Source: Calycina herbarum
Taxonomy: Eukaryota > Ascomycota > Leotiomycetes > Helotiales > Pezizellaceae
NCBI GenBank assembly: GCA_001414485.1
Contig: LLEY01000090.1
Location: 186,001-250,000 of the forward strand
Direction of reading: 5' to 3'
DNA length: 64,000 nt
The stretch's first letter is position 1, and the number at the start of each line of letters is the position of its first letter. Of the stretch, positions 1-12,057 are shown in pieces. Position numbers and translations under genes: made by a program. Below the pieces are notes generated by a model, which was not told where the DNA came from, made no database searches, and worked only from the letters and a program-made list of their open reading frames with translations.

Positions 1-2536
1 GATGAATGATCGCAATTCAGGAACCCCAGACATCGCAGAAATTAATTCGAACCTCTTATGCAGCGATAGCGGCAATGTATTTTTAGCAAATTTTGCATTG
101 TTGTTTTGCAAGAGATTGTACTTTTGGAATTGGAGTGCCCTTTCCAAGGCCACCAAAAGAACCTTGTCGAATGATCCTTTTAGTTTGAAGTATTGAAGTA
201 GGTGATCTATCCAAAACTCATCTGCGTAATGATGCAAGCCATGATATCCTTGAAGCACTCGCGTCCTCGCATTATTCGGGGTGCAAGTAGGATCGATGAG
301 GACGAGGCTTGTAGATAAGTATGAAATACAAGAGTACGTGATGTTGCAATGGGCTGTGACCGAACTCAAAAATGGCCCACTCACTTGATTAAGTATATAT
401 CTTGCGTTATTTTAGCAATTGGAGTCTTTGGGGCTTCTAGGAATGGGGTAGGGTCAGCGTACTCCTTTGCCGAATAGTGTACAAAATCAATAGTATTCCC
501 TGGACCTTCTTCAATTATCGGTTTGCATAGTTCAAAGATACTAGGGAGCTGCTTCGTAGTTTCATCAAGTACTGCATTGTCTGACGTAAAGACAATCCCG
601 TCCTGAATCTCGTAATTTTTGAGGGTTCGTCGAGAACAAGCTACCCACTCCAGGATTCGTACCGCCTTTTGGCTGATACTTTGATTGTGAGTCTTTTCAA
701 TACGACGTAGTATCCGATCGTACCTGAAGGCGTTCAGCAGACTGCTTGAATAGTGAGTCAAGATACTTACGCAGCATCCAGGCCATCCGGCAGCTGTGTG
801 ACGGCCTCGCGCAACTCACTTATGCTGTCACAGTCTAAGAGTGAGTCTATCACGAGTCGGACCCATAGAAACATCCCTGGTATTCTATTAGTAAACCGAT
901 ATTCGTGCTATGTGGGGATAACACACCATCAGCTTTTTCTACCACTCTTTGTTGGATCTCTTTAACAATATCGTCTGCAAATTTCTCGCGTAGCCCCGCC
1001 AAAGTTTGAGTTGCATATAATCTGATATCTCTGTCAATTTCATTTTTTTGATCCTTTAAAGCCAGTGTTTTTCTCTTCCGGAGAGTTTTGCTAATGTGAC
1101 CACCCTCTCTGCTCGAGATGAGGATTTTGCAATGTTCCCCACCGAGTTTCATGACCTCTTGCAGGATCTGCTTTTGACATTTGTCTTCGCATTCATCTAG
1201 ACCATCAAGTATGATAATTGTGTTAGAAGAGGCCTTTAACAAATTTAGCAAGAGCTCCTTGAGCTGGGTCATAGAGCACGTCAAACCCCGCGCTGCATAA
1301 TCATCGGATACATAAGACGCAAGGTCTACGTTGGCTCTGATAAGCTGAAGAGCCAACGTTCGAAAGATTGCCCCACAAAGATCACGAATACCGTGATGAC
1401 TATCGCAGAAATAATACAAGGTAGTGGTTTTCTGGTCTGCCTTGAGCGTTGATATAATATGAGAAACTAGAACACTTTTGCCTAACAGATTATTAGTGGA
1501 GGATCACGTAGAACCAGTGCAACGTACCGGCTCCGGGTATGCCATTAAGCCAGATTAAATTCTCTTTGTGACTGCCCTCAATCCATGCTTTCACCTCCGG
1601 GTTCTTCATTGCCCACTCACAAGTCCGATCTTGGCGTTGACTAGACAAACGATCGACTTCTTCTTCTTGCAAGAGGTCATCTATATCTAGCCAGCCAATT
1701 GCATAGTGAAGCTGCTGTTCTTTTCGTTGTTTCTCCCGACGTTCGATGTCCTCTTCAGATCTAACACGCCAACTTCGAGCTTCTGCAATATCAATGGAGA
1801 CGGCTTCTCTGTCGACGAGTTCTCTATGCCGGGCCAAACTCTCTAGAATTTGGGTAAACCTAGATTCAAAATTCTTCCACAAAGAACCAAAAATGATATA
1901 CCATGCTATTCTAGTGTAAGGTCAAGTCGGACAGGGAGACAAATGGCATACCTGGACGCTTGAAGATTTTGTATGCATATTGATGAAATTCTAAGATATC
2001 AGTATATACCATAGCCAGGACGATCCGGAAATTTGGGTCGTGGTCGAACAATATTTGAAACCGATCAAATCGAGGAAGTGCCTCAGCAATCTGTGCATAT
2101 GCACCAATAAGTAGATCAAATATATGACCATAACTACTAGCAATCTGACTAGCATTAGTTACGCGTAACAGGCCAACGAACCAGAATTATCATACCTGAA
2201 GCAGATATTTAATCGGAGCCTCGAAAGTTAGTTAAGAAACGGTCCTCTTGGAGGGATGGGAGTAGTACGTACCCAAACCCAAGGCAGGAAAGGGGTCCCA
2301 TTACACAACACCTCAATGGTTTTCGAATACTTTTCGAGTCCATCCAGCAAAGGCTTTATACGGGCAAGATTACGCAAGGACTGTCTCTGCTTCTGTACAC
2401 GTTCAATATCGCGCGCTGACTTCCAAACATCCTCCAGAGTAGTTGACTGGAAGCGTATGGCATCGTGGGGGGTGACGGTTTGTTTCAACCTGTTAAAAGC
2501 TGCCTCAAAAGCTGGTGGTGTTTGTCCTTCAGCCAT
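1..2536 (-). CDS. NACHT-type STAND (NLR-like) protein, 3' end cut by window edge
   Basis: Fungal STAND NTPase of the kind linked to heterokaryon incompatibility and non-self recognition. Eight exons read in frame for 727 residues before the edge: 2536-2273, 2219-2196, 2144-1952, 1905-1528, 1481-927, 876-771, 723-463 and 400 to the edge. The N-terminal ~170 residues match the helical domain that precedes NACHT in many fungal proteins. Walker A is GIPGAGKS, with an intron inside the second Gly codon of GAGK. Walker B is TIIILDGLDEC. A region with ADGMFLWVRLVIDSLL and then FVHYSAKEY, typical of the post-NACHT winged-helix part, follows. Skipping the 62-nt intron 401-462 is essential: unspliced, the frame stops at 381, whereas spliced it reads KEYILNQVSGPFL and stays open to base 1. 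C-terminal repeats (ankyrin, WD40 or TPR) would lie outside the window, so effector and sensor types are unknown. Confidence 0.85.
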
Positions 2537-2863
2537 GGTCTTGGTGGTGCTTGACGTTCGCTAGAAGCAAAAGATTCCGATTTATGGTATCAAGGAAGCA
2601 ATGCCATTTTGTGCTGCAAGCATGGAATCGTGAGATACAGTATCGGCGAACGGCAAGGCAGACTGTAGAGTAGCTGCGCCACCAGCGACCGCTGTACAAC
2701 CTGCAGTTTGGGGTCGTAAAAAGTCCACATGCATGAAGGCCACAAAGCTTGGCTTGTTCGCCACTATACTTGTACAGTAGAAACCATTACTATAACACCT
2801 CACATCTAAGTATGCTTGGTGTTCCAACGCAGGCGTGTCGAGCAAAAGAAGAGCAAACGCGCA
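2537..2863. promoter_or_regulatory. Divergent intergenic region between the NACHT and SNF2 genes
   Basis: These 327 bp separate two start codons pointing away from each other, so they must hold both promoters and both 5' leaders. I see no clear TATA box. Short overlapping reading frames occur on both strands but look like chance. Confidence 0.5.
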
Positions 2864-5800
2864 ATGAACGACGGTTCGCCCCGGCCCCGCAAACGACGAC
2901 GAGGGCTCCAGCTTCCAACTCCCCCCGACTCCCAACCGTACACATACACGCCTCCGCCCTCCAGCGAAGCAAATGTTGAAGGAAATGATGTACAAGTAGA
3001 AACCAACCATGATGCCTTACCCCGAACCCCCGCTTCTTGCGCATCCGGCAAAGCAGAACGTCAAGAAATAGGGGGAGAGCCTGAATCAAGGCCCGAATCA
3101 AGCCAAAATAGCACTGAAATATGCTTTGGCATGGTGAGTGCAAGACGATGGAGTCCTATTCTACCCACGATTGTAATGGAGTATAAAATTGGAACTGACA
3201 AGTGGAGCCGTAGATCAAAGACTTCGATGAAAATCTTGTCATCGAGTCAAGCAGCAGCCAGGCAGCTGTCGCAATCCCTCTCACATTCACCGAGCCGAAC
3301 CTCTTAGTGCAAGATGGAACCAACGACCCATTCGCGAAAATGGCACGTAAGGCTGTGGAAATACTCCAAAGTTTGGCGGCCCAGTGCAGTCTGCAGATAT
3401 TCTGCCAGGCAATCCCCCGAGGATCAAGGGCTGGTGGTGGCCGCAGAGCTTCGGGGCAGAAAGAGGGAAAGCAGCAAACAAAAATTGGGATCAAATATAC
3501 ATTATGTGTAAATGTTTATGGCCCACATGATATGGCAGCAGGGGTTGGCCATTTCTTCGCTGATTGCGGGATGCACTTGCAAGACCCGGTGAACTGTGAC
3601 AAGGACGTGCTGTATTGCAACCCCCACTTACTTTTTGAGGAGGAAGAGAACGTCACTACATTTTCACTTGCCCGAGCCTTCACTGCTCCAGACACAGAAC
3701 AAATTGGGCCTGCCCCAGACCTGTTGGAGCTTTTGAGAAACGACCAACCACTCAATGAAACAGACACACCTGCCCTTCTTGCAACTCAATTGTTCAGGTA
3801 ACGCTCTCTGGGATGGCATTGAATATCTTTTAACTGACCCCGGCAGCCACCAAAAGCAAGCTTTGACATTTATGCTTCGCAGAGAAGGAGGTTGGAATTT
3901 TGAGGAAGCAGGCAAGGATGTTTGGGAAAGGGAGAGGGATCAAACAGGGAGATCTATGTAAGGTTTTTACCTTCGAGCTTTCACGGATGTGCTAACTTAA
4001 TAGTTACACGAATACGGTGACTGGCTTTCGCCAGGACACACCACCGAAAAATTTCCAGGGAGGTCTGGTAGCGGATCAAATGGGCTTAGGAAAGTCGCTG
4101 AGCATGATTGCTCTCATCGCTGCCAATCCTGCCAATGATACGACTCGCGTGGTGTCTGATGCCGAAATGCACCTCACTCCTATCAAGACAACCTTGCTCG
4201 TCGTGCCATCTCCACGTAAATATATATATTTTGATCAGTGACTTGTATCGTTGGCTTACAGTTTGTCTAGTGATTAGGACATGGGAATACCAGCTCAAAA
4301 GGCACAAAAACCCCTTCCCCCACAGTTACATATATATTGCTAACTTGGCCAGCCACGTGAAGCCAGGTGCAATTACGTCGTACACTTATCATGGAAATCT
4401 TAAGCGGAAGGCGACCCTGGATGGGAGTTTCGACGTGGTGATTACAACCTACAAGACTCTCGCAACACAATGGGAAAAGTCGCAGACCGCGGATTACCAT
4501 TCGAATTCAAAAACGGGTTCACTTTTCTCTGTACTATGGCACCGGGTGATCCTTGATGAAGGTAAGCATATGGCATATATATTAATACATGGCTAATGAT
4601 AAATAGCTCATGTCATACAAAATCGAAAGACCTCAATCGCCAAAGCCTGTTGCGCTATCTACGCTACCAATCGATGGGCTGTATCTGGAACACCACTCCA
4701 GAACCAACTATCAAATCTTGCGAGCATATTTGAATTCTTGAAAGTTTATCCATTCTCTGATCCAGCGATTTTCGATCGTGAAATCACTAGGCCGTGGCTC
4801 CACGGTAATCAGCAAGGGGTGTTGAGGCTCAAGACATTGGTTAATTATGTCACACTTCGCCGGACACAAAGCGTGATTGATTTACCCAAGCGTATTGATC
4901 TAATTCGTTATCTGGACTTTAGCTCTGCTGAGCAGGAGGTGTATGATGCCGCGAAGATACGAACTAGGGAAATACTCGACGACGCGATTTCAAGCGGCAC
5001 TACACAAAGAGGACATTACTTGAACGCACTTCAGTGGCTGAAAACCTTGAGGCGTATTTGCAATCATGGGGTTCTGGAATCACGTCGTGGGCAAACTCGA
5101 TCGCCCAAGGAAAACAGTATGAAGAGCGAGGAGTGGAATGAAACCGCCGCTCAAGCAGCTTTTGAAGACATGGAATGTGCTGGAGCCACTCTCTGCTCGC
5201 ATTGCACTACTAACATCTCAGAGAACGTCTATGAAACGCTCTTTCAAGAACTTTCAGGCCGCCCACGATTACTTGCCTGCCTTCAGCTGCTTTGCAATAC
5301 TTGCTTCAACGAGAAATCGGAAAATACCGACTGTCCTGCTTGTTCTTCCATCCCACGCTGCTCTTCTTTCGAAGTGTCAATTTCTGGAGGTGCCAATGCC
5401 CTCTCACAAGGTGTTACTCCTGGTGCTCAATCTCAAATGAGTACTCCTGGTGGAAGTGGTAGTGATGCCAACACCCCAATCAAGTTGAAAGCCCTGGCCA
5501 ACGACCTGGACTCTACGAGAAATGCAAAAAGGTATAGCTAAACTTCCCCATTTCAATATAGAAATACCTTTTGCTGATATCAGGTCTTTCAGCGTGGTGT
5601 TTTCGTTCTGGACCCTTACCCTCGATTTAGTCGAAAGCGCTTTGGAATTGGCTTCTATCACATACACCCGAATCGATGGGACAATGTCAGCCGAGAAGCG
5701 AGCCAATTCTATGCGTCAATTTAAGCAAGACCCCAATATTCAAGTGATTCTTACTTCCATCACCTGTGGTGGTGCCGGCTTAGATCTAACCGCCGCCTCA

Positions 5801-6052
5801 AGAGCGTACCTCTTGGAACCACAATGGAATCCGATGATAGAAGAGCAAGCTCTATGTCGAATATATCGGATGGGGCAGAAGTCAGATGTCACCACAATAC
5901 GGTACAGGATACGTAATTCGTTTGAAGAGAACGTTGTTGCGATTCAAGACAGGAAAAAGGACCTTGCTTCACTTACTCTTTCCAGCGAGCGCCTATCTGA
6001 GGATGATATAGGACCTGGCCGGCTTCACTACTTGCGAGCCGCTTTGGGTTAA
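2864..6052 (+). CDS. SNF2-family ATPase of the Rad5/HLTF (SMARCA3-like) type
   Basis: Probable nuclear DNA-dependent ATPase of the Rad5/Rad16/HLTF class (chromatin or replication-stress roles in characterised members). Seven exons: 2864-3133, 3214-3797, 3847-3957, 4004-4215, 4262-4561, 4607-5531 and 5584-6052; 956 residues. The basic N-terminus (RPRKRRRG) suggests a nuclear localisation signal. Motif I is DQMGLGKS. Motif II is LDEAH, split by an intron after the first base of the Ala codon. Motif III is VSGTPLQNQ. The helicase C part has VVFSFW, YTRIDGTMS, TCGGAGLDLTAA and QALCRIYRMGQKSDV. Between the lobes is a RING-like cysteine pattern (CSHC...CLQLLCNTC...CPAC) in which the expected CxHxxC reads CLQLLC. 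No HIRAN domain was recognised. The ATPase appears intact; E3 ligase activity is doubtful. The start was chosen because the first exon then flows in phase into the conserved exon 2. Confidence 0.85.
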
Positions 6053-9000
6053 TACTTACAGTCATTATAAATCAAAGGCTAAATGAAAATGTTATTTAAA
6101 ATCCCTGAGTACGCCTCATTCATTGGATATTAGAAGCTGTGAAAATATAGCTTATTCTAGATTTATACACACGAAATACGGGTTACTGTACCCAAATATT
6201 TGACGGTGGTAACTTAATCTGAAATGCGGGCGGAAGCGAACAGTGAAATATGACAGCAAAATGGGACAGACCAGAGGGGCCTTGGCAAAAAGAAACACAC
6301 GGTTCCGAACTGGAACCTAATGGCACAAACTAAATGAATCCGCTGGCAAGCTAAAAGATTTCCCAGTAACTCAAACTTGTTGTGAGTAAGCGTTGGGCCA
6401 GAACCACGGGCCCACTGGTGTGACCCTCAAAGAATAGAGGCTAGGAATTATTGCGAATTAAATAATAGCGCGATTTGAAGTCCACAAAACAGTTGCCATC
6501 TCCCCTTCTTCCCAACTCCAAACTCTCGCTTGTAGCAAAGTTTCATCAAAAGATTTCAGTCCCCGGAAAGGAAACATTCTGCACGAATCCCAAATCTCAA
6601 CAGTCAAGATGAAGATCCTTGACTGTTGACGCCCTGGGTTTCCACCCAAGCAGATACTGACCGAAGGTTTTGAGCAGCAGTATCGTGATTAATTTGCTGA
6701 AGAGGCATCTTCTTGGCATGCTTCATAGTACCGTGGGCTCGAGTGAGATGATCGCTTTTTTTTGCGAATTGGCGTTGATATGCTGGAAATCGTCGCACTA
6801 CTGACACTTCCAAAAGTGGCGATTACGGCGTTGCTTTCCAGTAGCAAGATCAATTACTATTTAAATATTAGTGTTGGTATATCACCACTTTCATGGCTGT
6901 GCTAGCACAAAAGGGTTCTGTAAACAGACGTTGATTGTTCTTATTCTATATTCTTCGATGATCTAGAAAGGGGGAGTGCGAGAGAATTGGGTTTTAACCA
7001 CTACCTCACTGGCCGGAAAGTTCGAACTATCTATTCGTCATTGAACCCTCCGGCATTTGACCTGTCCACGTGGTTGCACCATAAAGCTGACATTCCAACA
7101 ATTAGTATCAACTCTTCACCCCCTAGCCATCCTAATACCATGTAGTTATCTTCGACTTTTTTGCCTATAGGCAGCTGGGGCCGCTGCATATTCGTATGCC
7201 GTATTGTCGGCGGCATTTTTGAGCGTGAGAATAGATGCTGGCTTATCGGTGGGGGAGGACGTTTGACCAGATATAGCGGTCGTCAGGAAGGATGTCTCGG
7301 AGGCATCGTCATCAATTTAGATAACCTCAGAAGGATCAGAGTCCTGAAAGATGTTTCGAGAGGAAGAAGCTTCTGCTGGCGTTCCTGAAGGCCTAGGAGT
7401 TGCGCTGAGGGAGGTACTTCGATCAAATCTGCTATGTCTGAAAAAAGAGGTTATTATAGTGCGTTTGGGAAAGGGAAGACTGAATGGAGTGGAATTGATC
7501 AGGATTCCATAAATTACAGTGCTCTTTACATACACATTCCTGATGGCAGGAGCACAGAACCACATTGTGTGGAATGGGATGTGTTCCTGGAGGTTCCAAG
7601 GGTTGTCTGAATAGCTTCGTATGGCAGAACTACCGGATAGTATATATGTGAGCAGGTACCGCTTAACACCAAATATTTAATATATTGAACACGAATTCTC
7701 ATTTCTTGAACCCAACACTCTAAAATATTAATATATCTACAAAATTTGTTGAAACTATTCCTGAATCTCGCAAGTGGCTGAAACCATCCCTAAACTTTGC
7801 ATGTCATAGTTCACACTTTATGACTCAGAGATCAGGTGAAGAGTTGTGTACAAGTGTTGTGCTGGATCTATGATATCATCTGACTTTCCTTAAATTCCTA
7901 CTCTCTTTTTACGATCATAACACCTTTTGTCGTCACGCCACCTTTTATCACCAGACCACTTATTTATCAACATTCATTCCTTATATATTGACCTAGCTAT
8001 CCTACCTCTTCCAATTCAATCAATTCTCCATGACATACAATACTTAATACCTTTTCAACTCTACAACAAGCAATTAGGAAGCCTGAGGTATGGATGTTAG
8101 ATGAATACAACATAAGAGATTTCTGTACCCCAATTCAGAGTTCAATAAAATTCATCAATCATATGCCTAAGATGAACGCCCTTACTATGATGGATACAGT
8201 GAAAAATTGAGTACGTGGAAGGATTACGTGGAATGGCCGGAACTCTTATAACTTTGTAGACAATATATTCCTTGAAACCGTACAGTCATTGACGTACTCT
8301 CTCATACTTACCAGCTGTAGATATAAATGGCGTATCACCCCTTACTAGCTAGGAAATAGCAGGCGAATCATACAATTTGATTGGCTAAGAGGAAAGCTTC
8401 AAAATAGTGGCAGGAGATGGAAGGCCATATACGGCTGACTAGGGCGGCGCTAAGAGGACGGGCGACACAACATAGCATTGTAATAGCCTGATAGGGTAAT
8501 CGGGTGATTTTGGAAAGTAGAACGCAAGGTGTTGTAAGCGAGAAAAGGCAGGAGAAGGTAAGTCGATGCAAGGGTGAAATATCTAAAGCAGGGGAATAAG
8601 GACAGCGGAATGAAGAGAGCATCGTTTGCGAAGTTAAAAATCTAGTAAAATATTCTCTATGATCTAGTCGTTTATATTTTCTAATCTAAATTCTCGAGAT
8701 TCTCGATAAATGTAGAGAATCTTGGGAGTTTTTCTTCGAGCAATTGCTATTTTAGGAATTCGACTACAGTCATGTCTTCTATAGCTACACCGAAACTGAA
8801 TACGAGATTATTGAGCCTCTTTATCATAGTGAATTAGAGCATCTTTAACAACGACCTCAGCTGTAGAAGAGTCGTCAATAAAGCCCTAGATTTTCTAGCG
8901 GATTTCTTAAGGGAGAGATGAAAATGAAATAGTTTCGATGTATGCTTATCTAAACAATTATTTAACAATTATACTAGGTATCTACTCAGGTATATCATCA

Positions 9001-9065
9001 GAAATCGTGAGATTTTCCAGTGTGTGTTTCCAGGTACAAGCTGTCACCGTGCCTGGGTCATTATT
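6053..9065. other. Gene-free region, AT-rich
   Basis: About 3 kb follows the SNF2 stop. Frames on both strands are short, and none has recognisable domains, good splice context or a credible start. The stretch 7,600-8,900 is rich in TA dinucleotides and looks like decayed repeat DNA, but I found no terminal repeats or protein remnants. Confidence 0.4.
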
Positions 9066-9330
9066 ATGGGGCTCAACGCCTGGAAACCGCTCTGTATGCC
9101 AGGACTGTAGCCCCACGACAACGCCGGAAACCGCCTACAGGCCAGGGCCATGGCGATTTTAGGGGCTGTCTTGGGGCGATGGCCTGTAGGGCAGTTTTCA
9201 GATGTTAATCCTCTGAGCAATGGGCCTGATTCCAGGTGCTGTCGTGGTTTGTAGGGCAGTTTCCAGTGATACCAGCGGCCCATTGCTCAGGGGGCTCAAC
9301 GCCTGGAATCAGGCCCAGCGCTAACTTGGC
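9066..9330. repeat. GC-rich block of nested direct and inverted repeats
   Basis: An abrupt GC-rich island in AT-rich surroundings. A direct repeat GGGCTCAACGCCTGGAA occurs near 9068 and 9292. A perfect 14-bp inverted pair is CTGAGCAATGGGCC (9213-9226) with its complement at 9277-9290. A perfect 15-bp inverted pair is at 9222-9236 and 9302-9316. A further imperfect direct repeat containing GTAGGGCAGTTTYCAG lies near 9187 and 9251. Together these can fold into long hairpins. It could be part of a repetitive element; its class is not recognised. Confidence 0.6.
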
Positions 9331-9433
9331 CCGTCAGGAAACTGCTGAGCCAAATATTGCCTGTCTCCAGGCGTTCAGCACAATACCAGTAGTTGGGCAC
9401 TAATTCTAGGTCTCAATTAATGGAATAGCTGTC

Positions 9434-9552
9434 ACATACGACCATAGACTGAGGAGAATTGGGCATCCCGTCCGCTCTGCCATACACAAGCCTCAGATCG
9501 GCAGATTAGTAGTTGGGTGGGTGACCACCAGCGAATACCTGCTGTTGTATGT
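9434..9552 (+). rRNA. 5S ribosomal RNA gene (dispersed copy)
   Basis: 119 nt matching filamentous-fungal 5S rRNA. It begins ACATACGACCATAG and carries the loop segment CCCGTCCGCTCTGCC, the RNA polymerase III internal-control segment TTAGTAGTTGGGTGGGTGAC, and ACCAGCGAATACC. Helix I closes: the 5' ACATACGAC pairs with the 3' GTTGTATGT over nine positions (one G-T). Helix II is kept by CTGAGG (5') with CCTCAG (3'). A T-run (TTTT, then TTTTT) follows at once, as expected for a pol III terminator. No other rRNA gene is nearby, which fits the dispersed 5S genes of Pezizomycotina. Confidence 0.9.
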
Positions 9553-11293
9553 TTTGCTTTTTGCTACCAGAGACCTTGAAAGATGGGAAGGGGCTAAACG
9601 TGGAAAACAACGAAACAATGACTGGATGAGGAATCACTTACTCATATTTGCACAGCGGTAAGTTGAGTTGTTAATGCAAACCTGTTGAAAGCCTATTTTT
9701 GGTCGAACTCATTTACAGAAAAGTTCATTATATCTCAAATCTAAGAAAGCAATTAAGAGTATATTTCAGAGGGACTTTTAAGCCACATGTCTTCCAACAG
9801 TACAGAGAGTTCAACAACAACAATAAAATTAAGAAGAGGCATGGAATTTCCAGAAGAATCTTTTGTCATATGCCAGGGCAACTCGTAACGCTTGATATTT
9901 ACATAATCCGAAGTCAAGAACGGAGAAGAAAACAAAAGAGTTGAAAAGCTTGAATCCAAGCGGCGGTCTATATTCAGAGCTGATCTCTTAATAAAGCTAT
10001 CCTATGTTTCAATTTAATATCATCCCCTCATATCCTACCCTAAATTATCCCAAATGATAATGAACTGATTTTCTCTACGTGTTTATTATGATGCGCCGAG
10101 GCGCTCAGGGCTCTACCAAGCTGAGGATTTTATAGTCCAACTTAATTTGTTTACTCAAGATAATGATGCGAGTTTTGCAGCTAGATACATTGCTTCCTTC
10201 TGAGGAAGAGGTAGTCTTTCACTTTTTACCCTTTCCATAAAGACTCCGTTTTTACCAGTGAAATGCAGAGGCTGCCTTCATACCTGCTGAAGTGGCTGCT
10301 CGCAGCAAATTGACTCGGTTTCTCCCTTTAAGTTTTCAAGCTGCCCTCAGCTTGGTTATTTCGTACAGTTGAATATCTTATCAAATCGGCAAACTCTGAT
10401 TCACCAACTGTTTTAGACTATCAAACAGTAAGTCTAGTAACTTAGACTATTGCATTATATTATTCAAAACGGTTTAGGTTAATTAAGTTAAGTAAATAAG
10501 GTTCTGAGATTTTTGAAAGTAGAGAGAACTTAGTACTTATTTGAGTAGCATTTACTTGGTACAAATACTCGACAAAGGTTAGAATAATCGAGTTAGTCGA
10601 ATAAAGTTTAGAGATTAAGTGTGTTTGATAGCCGTATATCCAGACATAATTGGTCAATTCCATATTTGGTGAATACAGCATACCAGCTCTCGGCTAAGAT
10701 GACATGGAAACTGATTTCCACGACTGCGGCTCGTCTGACTGTATTTAATACTGCTGTAAGCGACCCAACGACCTTCCATAATTATACGAGTCAGCCTCTA
10801 AGGTAAGGTTACATAATCACGAAAAATACTACTTTGTACGTCGGCTAAGTGTATTTATCTAGCGGCTCCTTGCCCCCACTAAATAATGCACTGCCTCTTG
10901 TACGACAGCTAAAAGTCCTTAATGTGTCACAAGAGCTGATTTTGACCCTTTTTTCCTCTTCACTAAACTGTCTTTGTCAACTGAATTTGCTCCACTCAGT
11001 TCCACTGCGCTCCTGAAAATGAATGGTGTTGTACAACCGCACTGGGTTGATGCTTTGTCCAAGTATCGTATAGCTAAGTGTACCTCTCGCTGGAAGCATT
11101 CCTACAAGAAATGATGGCGAAGCGTCAAAGCTTTTCGTCTATGTGAAAACTTGCTATATATGAGGGACGATTCCGAGGGAAAAGTTCAAAACCATCGAAT
11201 ACTGGGTTCATCACTACTAGAACAACAAATTCATCTATATCCTTGAGCTCACAATTTCAAGTCTTTTTTTCACACCACCTCAAAGTTCCCAAG
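9553..11293. other. Gene-free region and promoter of the secreted-protein gene
   Basis: About 1.7 kb with only short unconvincing frames. Near the downstream gene a TATA-like TATATATGA (11155-11163) lies about 130 bp before the start codon at 11294, followed by a CT-rich leader. Nothing else was recognised. Confidence 0.4.
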
Positions 11294-12057
11294 ATGAAGC
11301 TCTCCCTCAGAAACTCAGGGCTTCTCGCTACGAGTCTCTTCAGTATGCTGGTAAGTGCATGCGTCATGAACACATGGTATTGGCTGACATGCATCAAAAA
11401 TAGGCCCAAAGCGGTCCAATTAGTATCCCAGATACAACAAAAATGACCTTCGCCGACCGATTTTCCAACAGCGACCTAGACTTCGAAACCTGGTCAAACA
11501 AAATGGTCTCCGAAGGAAAAATGTTCTTCCCCGAGAAGCGTTCCGCAAGAATCGACCTCTCAGGTGTCTCCAACCGACGAGACAACTGGTGGGGCCACGA
11601 CAGCACAGCGTGGCTCGACATAGATTCCATCATCTGCGGCGGTTTGGAGCCCCTGTACCAAGAATTCGAGGCAGGCAAGGCAAAATTCTGCAAGTTCCTC
11701 GAGGAATTCGCTTCGAATACACTCATAGCAACCGACATGTTCATATTGGGCGGTGTCTGTTCTGGAGGAACGGGCTGCTCTTGGTACACCTGGCTTGCAT
11801 TTGATGCTGCGGACCACATGTTGAGGGGAATTTCCAGAGATGTTTGTGGGCCTATTTTCACCGAGATCCATAACGAATGTGGTGGAAAGGGTGGCAATGC
11901 TGTGGTTCAGATGCATGAAATTAACCTAGATCTCTTAGGTGCGGAGACTAAAACCCAAGTTGGGCACATTTCCAGTCAGTTCTGGGATGAGGACTTAGGT
12001 GCTACTTGTCCAGCAGATACAGCAAGCAAAGTTTGTAAGGTGGAGCATTTTGGCTAA
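11294..12057 (+). CDS. Small cysteine-rich secreted protein of unknown function
   Basis: Two exons (11294-11350 and 11404-12057) encode 236 residues. The intron 11351-11403 has GTAAGT and TAG ends and lies inside the signal peptide region. The N-terminus (MKLSLRNSG, then LLATSLFSMLAQSG) has a short basic start and a hydrophobic core, consistent with Sec-dependent secretion. The remainder has no further membrane segment and eight cysteines (ICGG, FCKF, VCSGGTGC, VCGP, NECGG, TCPA, VCKV), an even number compatible with four disulphides. Trp and Gly are frequent. I do not recognise the family. A secreted enzyme, cell-wall protein or candidate effector are all possible; nothing in the sequence decides between them. 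The downstream neighbour, an MFS exporter, is convergent rather than co-oriented. Confidence 0.75.

Noticed and set aside
381..400. Apparent stop codon ending the NACHT gene
   Set aside because: A 62-nt intron (401-462) with GTACGC and CAAG ends restores the conserved KEYIL...SGPFL frame, which stays open to base 1.
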